Part shown: piece after piece, positions 22,406 through 33,362 of the stretch
How positions within the stretch are numbered: position 1 is the first letter of the stretch
Layout of the letters: each line of letters opens with the position of its first letter
NCBI GenBank assembly: GCA_013423385.1
Contig: BLZA01000058.1
Span: forward strand, 372,001 to 436,000
From: Naganishia liquefaciens
Lineage: Eukaryota; Basidiomycota; Tremellomycetes; Filobasidiales; Filobasidiaceae
Length of the DNA stretch: 64,000 nucleotides
Direction: 5' to 3'
Position numbers and translations under genes: made by a program
The notes under the pieces: generated by a model
The model's input: only the letters and a program-made list of their open reading frames with translations
The model's database searches: none
Told to the model about the DNA's origin: nothing

Positions 22406-24124
22406 ATGCCCGCCTCCAAACGACGTGCAACAGAGCCCCTCCACTCTAAAAAGGCCAACTCCACCAGGGCAGCCGCCAAAGCCGCTGCTCCGGCAAAGAC
22501 CGCCGAACAGATCGCACAAGAGGAACACGATGCGCTCGTCACGGCCGCAAGCAAGCTCATTCATGCCGTGACGTATTCCCCCGTGGCCGAGGTCAAGAGA
22601 CTACTAAAGGAGGGTTCGCCGACGTGGTATCAGGAGGAGTCGATGGGGTGGAATTGTCTGCATTTCGCGGCGGAGAGGGGGGACGCCGATATCGTCAAGG
22701 CTTGTCTTGGTGCTGGTGCTGTTTGGAATGCAGGTATGGTGACTTCTCGTAAGAATGGAACTGACATAGCTAAAATTTGCGCTCCTATGAAGTCGACTTT
22801 CTCGGACGGACTCCAGGAGATATTTCCCTGTCCATTAACGATGAGAAGTCGTACGTGATGATAAGGAACGAAGGCTTGAGGACTGGTATGTTCATAATTT
22901 TGGCAGACACCTTCGACTACAGTTTCACTCACCTGGTCACCCAGAAATGCTTCATTATGCCCTGAAGGCAGCGAAGAGCGCGACCGTGGCCGAGGAGGCG
23001 GAGCAGGACGAGGGCGAAACGATGGAGGCAGAACAGGACACCGCTGTCCCGGGCGAATCATCCACGGCACAACTGACGTCAACGGGTATGACGCTACGAC
23101 ACGAGGATAAGACATCGGCAGGTGATAATCTCGAGTATCTCCGGAGCAAATTGGTCTGGGAAATGGGAGACGATGGAAAGGAGAGAGTTTGCGATGCGGA
23201 TGGAAATGGGTAAGTTGTGGTTCTACATATGTGGCGCTTCCCCTGATGATGTCACTCTCTGCCAGCGTGATGATGGGCTGGGAGGAGCCGCTAATGAAGG
23301 AGCATGTAAGGTTGATGTGCGACGCTCATCCGAAAACGAAAGCCGGAGAGGGCCTGAACATTCTCAATGTCGGATACGGCCTGGGCATAGTATGTCCTCC
23401 TTCCGGAAAGCTCAACCAGAACCTCACATTTTGCGCCTCAGATCGACGACATGTTCCAGGATCTTACACCGCGTCCCGTATCGCATACCGTCATTGAGGC
23501 GCACCCACAGGTATTAGAGCATATCAAGAAACGGGGCTTTGACCAGAAACCTGGAGTCAAGATTTTAGATGGCAGGTGGCAGGACTGGTGTAAGGAAGAT
23601 AGGCTCGAGGAACTTTTGAAGGCCACAGAGGAGAACGGCGGCGGATTCGACATCGTATTTATCGACACATTTGCCGAGGGCTATGAAGGTACGCACAGGC
23701 GCTATCGTCTTCCCACTTGCGCGCTGATGTAGACCGCTATTCAGAGCTCAAGGACTTTTTCGACGTCCTGCCAAATATCCTGGCAGGTCCTGAAAGTGTC
23801 TTCTCCTTCTGGAACGGTTTGGGAGCAACAAGTAAGCTATGCTGCATTGTCATTGGATCGCTCGTGCTGACGTTCTGCGCCCTAGACCCAACAATCTACG
23901 ATGTCGCTTCAAATCTCGCCGCGCTCCATCTGGATGACGTCGGCATGCAGGTGAGAAGCTCCATAATGTCAATTTCTCCAATAATCGGCTGACGCGCTCC
24001 CCAGACTGAATGGCACGATGTGATTGTGGACGAAACGATCGCGGAAGCCACATGGAAGGGAATCAAACGGAAGTACTGGGACCTCCGGGTCTACAAGCTG
24101 CCCATCGCCGTCATGAACATCTAG
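22406..24124 (+). CDS. RMT2: Protein arginine N5-methyltransferase with ankyrin repeats
   Basis: Type IV arginine methyltransferase; in yeast Rmt2 modifies the delta-nitrogen of an arginine in ribosomal protein uL11/Rpl12. Eight exons are modelled: 22406-22733, 22793-22885, 22945-23209, 23266-23389, 23442-23688, 23733-23831, 23886-23950 and 24005-24124. They give 446 residues (yeast 412). The N-terminal part has ankyrin-type motifs ([21 protein letters not shown]). The S-adenosylmethionine fold follows with motif [12 protein letters not shown], then VIEAHP (post-I), [14 protein letters not shown] and a C-terminal [18 protein letters not shown] segment. It ends [13 protein letters not shown] more acidic, low-complexity insert ([16 protein letters not shown]) separates the ankyrin and catalytic parts. 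All junctions restore family motifs. Confidence 0.95.
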
Positions 24125-24647
24125 GCCTGCAACCGCGCTGGAGCTGGACGTAACACCGAGATGGCCATCATTGTATTCACGTACTTTGCGTGAGCTTCTA
24201 ATTCATGTTGAATGCCGATTACATCGATCTTTCTCCGCGGGGGCTTTGTAGTTACTGGCGGCGTTCTTTACCTCGACGATCTATGTCCTGCTCAAGGCGG
24301 GGACCTGCCTGATCCCGATCTGACCACATGTCCCTGAACAGTGACCGTGCGCGGGCTGCTTCACTCACTGTCGAAGATTTGGAATGGCCCCTTCGCCCGT
24401 AGCAGATGGTTTCTGTTCAACATGACCTTTCACTCCAGTCCTGGCGGCAAGTTGTGTCCAGCTACAAGGTCCCGGCGTGGACGCGCCCGTTGCGTATTAT
24501 TCTCGTCTGACGGAAGCAGCAATGCATTCTTCTCTCTGTCATCTCCAGACCAGATGCTCATGAAAAGGGCAATTGGCACGGCGCCACAGCATGTCCTTGA
24601 AATTTGCACACATTTATCCGCAAGGTGTTTTCGAGTATGTTACAACA
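24125..24647. other. Convergent intergenic region
   Basis: 523 bp between the stop codons of RMT2 (+) and the DHA1 exporter (-). Open frames here have no family resemblance. It presumably contains two 3' untranslated regions. Confidence 0.5.
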
Positions 24648-26754
24648 TTACTCTTTTTCCATCGTATCAGCCTTGAGAGGTATCCGCGGCTCTACGGGTA
24701 TTGCCTCTTTTACCTGCATTCTGAGCTTGTCCTCCTGTAATCTCCTGATCATCGCACTTCTCTCCCTTATTCTGCCTCCATAGAGATAGAATACCACCGG
24801 AATCGGGATGCACGCCACTTCGATGAGGCCGAGCAAGGTTCCCGCCCAATTTGAACCTAGACTTTCATATAACTTTCCGCCTGCCAGGGGAAGGCAAGCG
24901 CCCATGATCGATCGGACGACGGCATTGCCTGTGCAGCTCGTGTTAGCGAAGCCCTATCAAGTCGATGCATTACGCACCAGCGAGAGCCGATGCTGCATAG
25001 ACGCCATACGAGTCCACGAGATAGCTGTTGCTATAAATGAAGACGCAGCCATTGCCGCAGCCAAAGGGAACTACAAGGGTACACAAACGGAATGCAATGA
25101 ACAGGTGTCCCGGCGGCAACGTGACCGATACCCACTACCGGCGATAAGAGGCCAGATCCAATGCACATTCGGGGTGCAAGTCCATGCAAACATGAGCTCG
25201 CCCGCAGCCAAGAGCACCGCGCCTATGCATACGACCGAGACCATTGCCTCGGGAGCCACCTTGCCGGTGTCGGGCTGGATGCGATGCGCCTTGATGAGTC
25301 TGCGAAGAACCGGCTCTCCAAAAATGGTGAGCAGGTTGCCGGTCCCGATGCCCAAGAATGCGAGACCAGCGATACCGGCAGACCATCCGCGTTCTTGGCG
25401 GAAGACGATGGGATATGCAACGAAGCAGAGATACAAAATGCCGTAAACGACGCCGATGTAAACGTTCCAAAAGATGCTATGGAGGATGTCAGCCTGGATC
25501 GGATGCGGACCTTGCAGTACATACCAAATCGGTTCCTTCAACATCATGGCGAATGGCCGTGACAAGTTGAGCTTGAGCAAAGGCCAAAACTGTGCCTTTT
25601 CGTCATAACGGCACCACCATCTCGGATCGCCCGTCTCCTTTCTTTTCTGCGCTGCCATCTTGCGTAGGATTGCTGGCGCATAGGTCTCCTTACTGAGAAA
25701 GATGAGAACAACAGCAATGCCCGTCAAGATGAGGCAAATCCAGGAGATCCATCGCCACCCGAGATACTGGTATACAAAGCCTCCGATGATGGGGCCTGCA
25801 AAAGTCGAAAAAGGTCAGACTTGGATTTTGCAAATACGCCGACCTAACTTACCCACTACTGGTCCGTTCATTGGCTTCGACAAAACGATCAGTAAAAACT
25901 ATCTGACAGAATCGATGAACCTACACCGATAGCTGCAAGGGAATCAGAAACACTCTTGTTCTGTGTGCAGAACACTCACCCCAGATACTGAACGCCAGCG
26001 CTCTGTATTTATCGTTGATCAGATCGTTCACCGTGCCCGGACTGTTCGTGACCAGAGCGCTGGCGGAAATTCCTGATAGCAATCTTGGAACAAGAATGGA
26101 CGCATAGTTGCGCGCCAAGGCGGTCGGAAGGAGCAGGATGACGAAGATTGCAGTCGAGATGAGGTAGATTGGTCTCCGTCCGTACATTTCGCTGAGAGGA
26201 GCTACGACTACACTTCCGATCGCCATGCCGAGCAGAAAGACCGTCAATCCCATGGTGGCGACGATTCGGGTAACACCGAAATACGAGATGATGCCGTCGA
26301 GACTTGACGTATAGGCGGTACTATACAGCACGACAGCGGTGGTGCTATAGCTTTTGGTGAAAATGACGAAAATCTTGTACCATAGCGGCCAGCATTTCGG
26401 GTTCCGTGGATCATGACCCGGCAAAAAGTCGACTTCGAACGCTGTATCGCGCTCGGTGCCTTGAAGCGTCGATTCTGAAAGATGGAGCGAATGCGTCCGC
26501 CGATGTTCGAGCGAATGTCGAGCGATTTCCTGCTCCTCTTGAGCGATCCATTTTTCCTTGCCTTCCTTCTGTGATGGGTATCCCTCGGCCGTCGCAACGT
26601 AGCTTCTCACAGGTGTGAGCGTGTCTCCTCCTTCATACTGAGCCTCTTGATCGGCATGATCGCACGCCGTGATCTGAATGTCGGGCTTGCGTGTCCGAGC
26701 AGATGGTGCGCGTAGCAGACTGGCGCGCGGCGGAGGCCTCTTGGGGTTGTCCAT
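24648..26754 (-). CDS. MFS drug/polyamine:proton antiporter (DHA1 type, 12 TM)
   Basis: Plasma-membrane exporter of the major facilitator superfamily, DHA1 family. Seven exons give 595 residues: 25980-26754, 25925-25932 (8 nt), 25853-25874 (22 nt), 25525-25795, 25139-25476, 24978-25070 and 24648-24928. The first 130 residues are a cytosolic, charged N-terminus, followed by the usual D.RNPK.WP..YK entry into helix 1. Signature motifs are GLTVFLLGMAIG followed by APLSEMYGRRPIY (motif A region) and GPVVGPIIGGF (motif C), the latter assembled only after joining the 8- and 22-nt exons. The 48-bp intron 25477-25524 is in frame and could be retained. Substrates cannot be told. It is divergent from a DHA2 exporter with an 826-bp shared upstream region. 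Confidence 0.93.
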
Positions 26755-27580
26755 GTGTGCCGGACTTGAGCAGGGTATCGTTTCAGATGATGATGGACAT
26801 GCTATGCTGACCATGATGTCTTTCAGCCCACCTGCCCATTCAATTTTCCCCGCAGACGCGCTCACTTTGCGATTCCCAGTAAGCGAGATCCGGAAACTCG
26901 GCCATCTCCGTCGCCCGGCAGTGAATGGGGAATTCATGTATTGCCGAACGGCGATCGGGAATTTCTGGTGGGTTTCGGATTCGCTTGCTCCAGCTTTCGG
27001 ACCGCGCTCTCATGAATTTCAATAATAATAGATTGGGTACGTCTGCGCGCTGACCTCGATCGCGAGCTTGGGAACGACTTTGGGCCAGCGAGTCGCCATG
27101 GTAGGTTAGAGCAGATTCGCAGCTACAAGTTGATGCCCTTCAGTCTGCTGTAGACTCAAAAAGGTGGACAATCGACAGCTATCGAGCATGCGCAGAAACC
27201 AAATATGGTGTGGTGTAGTGAATGTTGATCGAGATGTATTATCAGCATAGGCGCTACGGGAGTAAAGCGGGTTTGTCCTGCAAAGACGCCGACACGGTCA
27301 AACCCGTCAGCCAGTCATAAAATCCTGGCTGCGCGTTGGGCAAAGTCACAAGGGGATCACTGAAGATCGATTGCCAGGTTCACGATACGCCTTCACCTTG
27401 ACCTGTCTGCTGGTCGTGTGACGGAACGATATACCGATATACCCTGGGTCATCTTGCCACGTGGACCGAGCGCTCATTCGCATTCCGGTACCTCCGCGGA
27501 GATCTCCTGGACTTTTTTGACGAGCTTCCACGACGAGCATACCATCCTAATCCGCTCGGAGAAGACGCCACACAATCATC
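26755..27580. promoter_or_regulatory. Shared upstream region of two divergent exporters
   Basis: 826 bp between the start codons of the DHA1 (-) and DHA2 (+) genes. The DHA1 frame stays open upstream of the chosen ATG as far as about 26937, so a longer N-terminus is possible. The rest shows no coding signal. A common regulator is plausible, but no specific binding site was identified. Confidence 0.45.
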
Positions 27581-30409
27581 ATGTCGGCCCCTCAACATAC
27601 CTTGCCGCCACGGACGGCACGATCAAACTCTCTCTCCTCACTGCGGTCGAGCTCAGAACGACATTTGCGCTTTTCTCTCGCTCGTATGGCGTCGCACGAG
27701 GCGACAGAGATACCCGATACCCATCACGAAGATACCGAAGAGGCCGACGGTGAATCTGGTTCTGATCCGCATTCTGCACACCCAAATCGGCAAGCCAGGA
27801 AAGGGGAACCACTGGTGAAGCGTATCGAGCATGAGGCGCAAGAAGCAGCGGAGGAGGGCATCGAAGCGGCCACTGGTCGAGGAATCGAATCAAGTCCCTC
27901 CCTCCCGGAAGACGAGACCGAAAATGACGACCGCTCCGCCAAAAGACACTCGGGAGAAGCTTCGCACGATGGACATGACCTGGAGGCGCAAGATGACGAT
28001 CATCCATCGGACGGGAGAAAAGGCCGCAAAGAAGTTGAACTGCAAGATCAAACGAATCTATTACCGGTCAGGCAAGTGATTGTCGTCTTCGCTGGACTGA
28101 GTACGGCGCTCTTTGTATCCTTACTGGATCAAACCATCGTCTCCACCGCTTTGCCAGAGCTGGGAAGGGTCTTTCGGCGAGCTGACATCGTCAGTTGGGT
28201 GGGAACGGCTTACCTGTTGACAAGCACCGCCTTTCAACCGATCTATTCGCGGCTAAGCGACATCTTTGGTAGAAAGGTGATTTTGCTCTTGTCCCTTGCA
28301 ATCTTTTGGGTGGGCAGTTTGGCATGCGCCTTGGCAAACAGCATGATTCAACTCATCGTCTTTCGTACGTTTTCGTGGAAAAAACAAGTCTTGCGAGGTC
28401 TAACAGCTGGTTTGCAGGTGCATTGGCAGGTGTCGGTGGAGGAGGAATCCTGACTATGGGTGAGTTTGTGCAGAAAAGGGAATGGTCAAGACTTAAAGCG
28501 GAATAATACGACAGTCATGGTATGTGTCTCGGACGTTGTCAGTCTCAAAGACAGGGGAAAATATCAGGGCATCCTGGGGGGCGTGGTGGCGTAAGCGAAA
28601 TGGCGCGCAAATCTGGAAAAAGCTGACCGATCGGGATTTTGCAGTCTGAGCAATTCATTGGGACCTGTCCTCGGTGGTATCTTTGTCGACAAGGCTTCAT
28701 GTAAGTTGGTGATGATCACTGCTCGAAATACGTGCTCATGCTTGGATGATTAGGGCGATGGTGCTTTGTAGGTGTCTGTCCAACGTGTTGACGGATGTAT
28801 CACTGACCTCGCCCGAGCAGTACATCAATCTTCCGATGATTGCCATTGGCATGATCGTCTGTGTCTTTGCGTTGCCACTGAAAGCAGTCAAGGGAGACAT
28901 CAAGAGCAAACTCAAGAAAATCGATTACGGCGGATCCGCGTTGACACTTGCTTGGGCAGTGCTGATTTTATTGCCCTTGAGTTGGTACGTGCGGAGATCG
29001 ATCAGCTGACCAATGTCACTCACAATGTCATTTGCAGGGGAGGAACGCAATACGAGTGGGACTCTGCCGCCGTGATCGCGCCACTAGTGATCGGCGTCGT
29101 GCTGCTGGTGGCATTCATTCTGTATGAATGGAAAGTTGCCGTATTGCCAGTGTAAGTCGAACCTCCTTCCTGCTCGGATTCATGCTGACCATCTTTTAAG
29201 AATTCCAAGTGCGTGGTCCAGCCACGATAGTTATCGCCATGCTGACATTCCGTGTCTGTAGTGCATATCTTCAAGGACATTACCGTGGCGGGAAGCATGG
29301 TCGCCACCCTCTTATCGGGTATGGTCTTTTTCGTCAACTTGTACTACGTAAGTCGCCCGCCTGGTAGCGGAACAAGATCAAAGGCTGACCGGCTGCCCAG
29401 TTGCCCCAATACTTTCAAGTGGTATGGGGAGCCAGCGCCATTCGATCGGGCGTGCTGCTCCTGCCCTTGATCCTCGTACAAACGGTCATGTCGTTTACTT
29501 CGGGAATGATTGTGAGCAAAACAGGCGATTATCGGGTAAGTGCCAAGTGCCACCCAGGTCAGCCGAGACTCATGCGGGCTCTCCAGATCAATATATATCT
29601 CGGTTTCGCCATCTGGACGATCGGCCAAGGGTTGCTGTCCACGATCGGGAGAAACACGTCGCTCGGCAAGCTGGTCGGATATCAGATACTGAGCGGTATA
29701 GGAGCCGGTCAGACGTTCCAGACGACGTTGGTGTGAGTCTTGACGGACCGGCGAGGAAAGCGTTGCTTCATGACTACCTGAAACAGAGCTATTCAAGCGA
29801 CCGTCTCGCGATCCGAGATGGCGGTAGCGACCGGCGCGCGCAACTTTATCCGAATGTTGGGTACGGGACTCTTTTTTGCGAAACACAACTTGAAGCTAAT
29901 TGGGCCTCACAGGCGGAACGATCGCCTTGGCCGTCAGCTCTGCCATTCTGAACAACAGTGTCAAGTAGGATCCCATTCCGCGCTCTGATTACGATCATAG
30001 CTGATGGCTCCTGCAGATCTTCCCTGAAAAGCCTCGACATTGGGCAAAATATCATTAGCCGGATCCTCTCGGACCCGACGCAGCTCGTCAGCATCGGTCT
30101 TTCCCCTAGCGTCCAGGACGCCGCTCTGGACGCCTACTGTACGTCGCTGCCTGACCTTGCACCAGAAATATCCCCCTGATTCCCACTATCGCAGCCAAGG
30201 GCATAAACAACATCTATTACTTTATGACACCCTGCACGGGCATCGCATTCATCGTCAGCGTACTCTGTATCAAGGCACATAGTCTGAACAGGGACGATGA
30301 CAAGGCGTTGAAGGAGCAAGGCAAGGCGTGGGCCGATAAGCATAGTAAGAAGGGACGGCAGGACAAGAAGCATGGTGTCGACGAGGCAGGATCGGGGGAA
30401 AAGTCGTAG
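27581..30409 (+). CDS. MFS multidrug exporter (DHA2 type, 14 TM)
   Basis: Proton-driven exporter of the DHA2 family. Fifteen exons: 27581-28364, 28418-28459, 28515-28590, 28645-28700, 28754-28767 (14 nt), 28821-28984, 29038-29151, 29201-29208 (8 nt), 29262-29347, 29401-29535, 29587-29732, 29787-29860, 29913-29964, 30017-30138 and 30195-30409. The product is 695 residues. About 160 N-terminal residues are acidic and hydrophilic. Family motifs are LDQTIVSTALP (motif D1), LSDIFGRK (motif A), SLGPVLGGIF (motif C), WRWCFYINLPM and SWGGTQYEWDS. The very short exons code for WRWCF and IP within conserved motifs, which supports their reality. The C-terminus is Lys-rich. Transported compounds cannot be predicted. 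Confidence 0.94.
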
Positions 30410-31146
30410 ATCGCTGGCGTAGGACGCTGACAGGCGTAGGGCGCGGATACCATATGCATAGAGTCTGTATCCATAGTCATCTAGATTGTCGTTGTATCTA
30501 TACGGACATGTAGAATATAGAGAGCTGGAGGTGCCGACTGCACGTTTTGGCAGGCTTACAGGGTGGGTCCGGGTGACTGCGCGGGGCCTCATTGCACCAA
30601 CCGCCAACGCATTGGGGCGTTTCATTGCGTCGAGGCTTCGAGCGGACAGAGCAGAGACGCTCCGGCCGCTCGATGTACACCACGAGGATCGATGTTCCAC
30701 CGCGCCCGTCTTGGGAGGATGCGAAGGCTCCACGCATATCAGGTCATCTCAGCCTCGATGGAATTCCGTACATGCTATGATGACTCTTTCGATGACCAGG
30801 TTGCACTACGCCCGGAGCCCGAAAGGCGGATACCCCGAGGGGGTCACCTGCTGCCTTGTCGTCCTTTATCCAATCCCATATTCGTCATCCACCTTTGAAC
30901 GTCTAGGATGGGACCCGTCGAGAAGGCAAACCATTTGCCCCGGATTTCCGAGTCGTTCCGAGGATCTCTCACTGGCCACCTCGCGCTCGGGGGCTCTGTG
31001 TCGGCCAACTGTTCCATTCCGGCCTGGCGAAAGCACGGATACCGGTGATTTGGGGCACGATTCATGTCGTTGCGGCACGCGCCAACACGACTGCAAGCCG
31101 CACATCACGACCCCCCCCCCCACCCCACACCCCCCCTTGACCCCGA
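30410..31146. other. Convergent intergenic region with cytosine runs
   Basis: 737 bp between the DHA2 stop (+) and the IPMK stop (-). No gene is supported. A cytosine-rich stretch occupies about 31110-31137, including an unbroken run of C of more than ten bases, just beyond the IPMK stop. Its exact length may be unreliable in the assembly. Confidence 0.5.
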
Positions 31147-32044
31147 TCAAACCTGGCGCTCCACCTCCTCGATCCGTCCCTTCACCAGCCCCATCACGGT
31201 CTCCAACCCCTTGAGCACCCCACGATCCGGTCCGTCCCCCTCACACAACCTCGTATGCGCGAAATCAATGAGCCGGAGCGTGAATGGCGGGGCTACGATG
31301 GTGGAAGCAGCTGATGATGATGATGATGATGATGATGGATCGCAGGGTCCATCATCGTCATGGTGTATCTGTTCCTCCTCGAGGCCGTCCGGTGTTGCAC
31401 CCACGTGATCCGCGGTGGTCCATGCGTTGTCGTGGAGGGTAGGATCACCTTCGTAGATGATCAACAGCGAGCTCCCGATCAGTCGGATTTCGAGGTGCGC
31501 GAGGAGTCGGGCGAGGGTGGAAAGGGTCGTGAGGAGGTGGCGGAGCGTGCGGAGGAGGGATGGTGTCGGTGTTGGGGTGAAGCAGGTAAAGGCGTGCGGG
31601 AGGGCAGAGGGTGGGAGGAGACCGCACGCGGAGCGTTCGCCGCGGATGTATTGCTGTTGGGTGTTGTCCCATGTCTGCACGCCGCCCGGAGGTATGTCAG
31701 CTCCGGAAAAGGGGATCCCCCCGCCCCCCCCCCACGCACCTGGTACCCCGTGATCGCCGCACCCGTCAGGGCGACGCTCCGTTCGCGCGCTTTACGTTCC
31801 ATCTTTTCCCGCTTCCCGGCCGTCACGCTCGGATCGGCGGCATCGTAGAGCACGGTGCCGAGCTTGATGTCCATGACGTTGGGACGGACGTATCGGTGGG
31901 TGAGGTTGGAGAGAACGATGGCGTCTTGTTGCGGGGCTGTTGGCGTGGTCGTCCGAGTAAGGGCAACATCATGCACGGCCAAGGTGCCCCAGAAGCGTGG
32001 CACAAACCGCTTTAGACCGCCCAACAGCGTTTCCCAGCTCGGTA

Positions 32045-32079
<35 letters not shown>

Positions 32080-32228
32080 GCATGTGGGGCATCGGCGGCG
32101 CAACGACCGGCCGGCGTGGAATGCAACAGCTGGTAAAACGCGATTTCGCGCGGCGCGGCGGTTTTGATGAGCAAGGAGCCGGACTCGTCGGTGGTGACGG
32201 ACGGGTGGCCGCCTATCTGGTGGAGCAT
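31147..32228 (-). CDS. Inositol polyphosphate multikinase (Arg82/Ipk2 type)
   Basis: Kinase that phosphorylates inositol trisphosphate to higher inositol phosphates; in yeast Arg82 also supports arginine-responsive transcription. Two exons (31740-32228 and 31147-31674) give 338 residues. Family landmarks in order are HQIGGH and LLIKTAAPREIAFYQLL near the N-terminus, the substrate-binding PNVMDIKLG (P-x3-D-x-K-x-G), ITGYQ..D near the exon junction, RLIGSSLLIIYEG and the metal-binding LIDFAH near the C-terminus. Two simple-repeat inserts encode a run of Asp (32047-32079) and a run of Ser (31312-31337). The start at 32228 is preferred because it directly precedes HQIGGH, but the frame is open to 32366. 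The upstream flank is a large hairpin minisatellite. Confidence 0.93.
31312..31337. repeat. Trinucleotide repeat (TGA on plus strand) inside IPMK
   Basis: About eight to nine copies of a 3-bp unit, read on the coding strand as TCA codons. It forms a serine run in a predicted surface loop between the conserved kinase segments. The length is probably polymorphic. Confidence 0.85.
32047..32079. repeat. Trinucleotide repeat (CGT on plus strand) inside IPMK
   Basis: About eleven copies of a 3-bp unit, coding an uninterrupted run of ten or so aspartates near residue 55 of the kinase. Acidic inserts at this place are common in fungal IPMKs. Confidence 0.88.
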
Positions 32229-32309
32229 GGCGGGAGGGTGGGGGAGGGGGAGGGGGAGGAGGATTTGGTGCGGGAGATGGGGGGGATGGTGAGTGGCCAG
32301 GTTGGGCGA

Positions 32310-33000
32310 CCAAAGGGGGCGGGGCGGGCGAGGCGAGCGAAGCGAGAGGATCAGCGCCGCAGGCAAGGATTGCTCGAGCGCGCCGTAGGGCGCGCGAGAC
32401 TACTCGTCTCGTCGAGCGCCAGCGAGGAGCGCCGCAGGCACGAGGCCGTCGTAGGACGGCCGAGAATCCCTCGAGCGACCGGAGGGAGCGAGGAAAACCT
32501 CTCATCGAGCGGAGCGAGGATAGGAGGCGCCGCAGGCAAGGATTCCCCGAGGCCGTCGTACGATGGCCGAGAATCCCTCGAGCGGAGCGAGGATATCTCT
32601 CGTCGAGCGAAGCGAGAATAGGATGCGCCACAGGCAAGGATTCCCCGAGACCGTCAAGGACGGCCGAGAATCCCTCGAGCGAAGCGAGGATACCTCTCGT
32701 CGAGTGAAGCGAGGATACCTCTCGTCGAGTGAAGCGAGGAATACTCCTCGTCGAGCGGAGCGAGGATACCTCTCGTCGAGTGAAGCGGGGATACCTCTCG
32801 TCGAGCGGAGCGGGGATACCTCTCGTCGAGCGGAGCGGGGATACCTCTCGTCGAGTGAAGCGAGGATACCTCTCGTCGAGTGAAGCGAGGATACCTCTTG
32901 TCAAGCGAAGCGAGAATACCTCTTGTCAAGCGAAGAGCAGTTCCCTCTTTACAACTAAAGCGGGAATATCTTTCTCCTCGGGCGGAGCAAGAGTACTTTG
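32310..33000. repeat. GC-rich minisatellite of short hairpin units between IPMK and TBCD
   Basis: Two nested repeat types. From about 32676 to 32940 there are ten or more near-identical 25-bp copies of CCTCTCGTCGAGTGAAGCGA+GGATA, differing at few positions (tgaa/cgga, agg/ggg). From 32310 to 32676 a longer composite repeats three to four times: a CAGGCAAGGATT box, a perfect short hairpin (GGCCGTC-gtag-GACGGCC, and a related GCGCGCC/GGGCGCGC form), then CCTCGAGCGAAGCGAGG, which also pairs with itself (CCTCG/CGAGG). Because the 25-bp unit has no stop in most frames, long open frames run through it on both strands. I regard these as artefacts of the repeat. The 33-kb side decays into divergent copies. 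Confidence 0.9.
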
Positions 33001-33032
33001 AAAACCCCCGCATCAAGGGATGAAAGCGAGGG

Positions 33033-33134
33033 AATGCCCCGGGATCAGCGTCATCGAGGACACCGCGCTTTGCAGCATCCGTGCTTCGCAAAGCGTGAAT
33101 CAGCGCTCCGCAGACCAGGCCATCCCGGGGCATT
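33033..33134. repeat. Nested inverted repeat (about 100 bp)
   Basis: AATGCCCCGGGAT at 33033-33045 is matched by its exact reverse complement at 33122-33134. Inside lies a second pair, CGCTTTGC (33066-33073) and GCAAAGCG (33088-33095). The whole could form a long stem-loop or cruciform. It sits just beyond the minisatellite and about 230 bp before the TBCD coding region. Confidence 0.88.
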
Positions 33135-33362
33135 TGCTGGACGGCCGAGGTGCAGTCGCCGACAAGTAGCCCAGCGCGCTGCGAAATTCCCTTTGCCGAC
33201 TAGCAGTCGAGGACCCACACAAAATTCCTCGAGACAAGCGAGAGCAGGCTCAACCCACCATCATTTGCGAAAATCCAGCATGGGACGGCGAGATGCCCAT
33301 GATTGGCCGCGCTGCGGAATATGTAGGACCTATCATCGAGTTGTAGGCTGATTCCATATCCC

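Noticed and set aside
28500-30410. Secondary-metabolite cluster around the exporters
   Set aside because: No synthase, cytochrome P450 or dedicated tailoring enzyme lies next to the exporters or the Zn2Cys6 gene; neighbours are housekeeping genes.
31969-32904. 311-codon minus-strand frame through the minisatellite
   Set aside because: It is open because the repeat unit lacks stops; equivalent frames are open on both strands, so it is not evidence for a gene.
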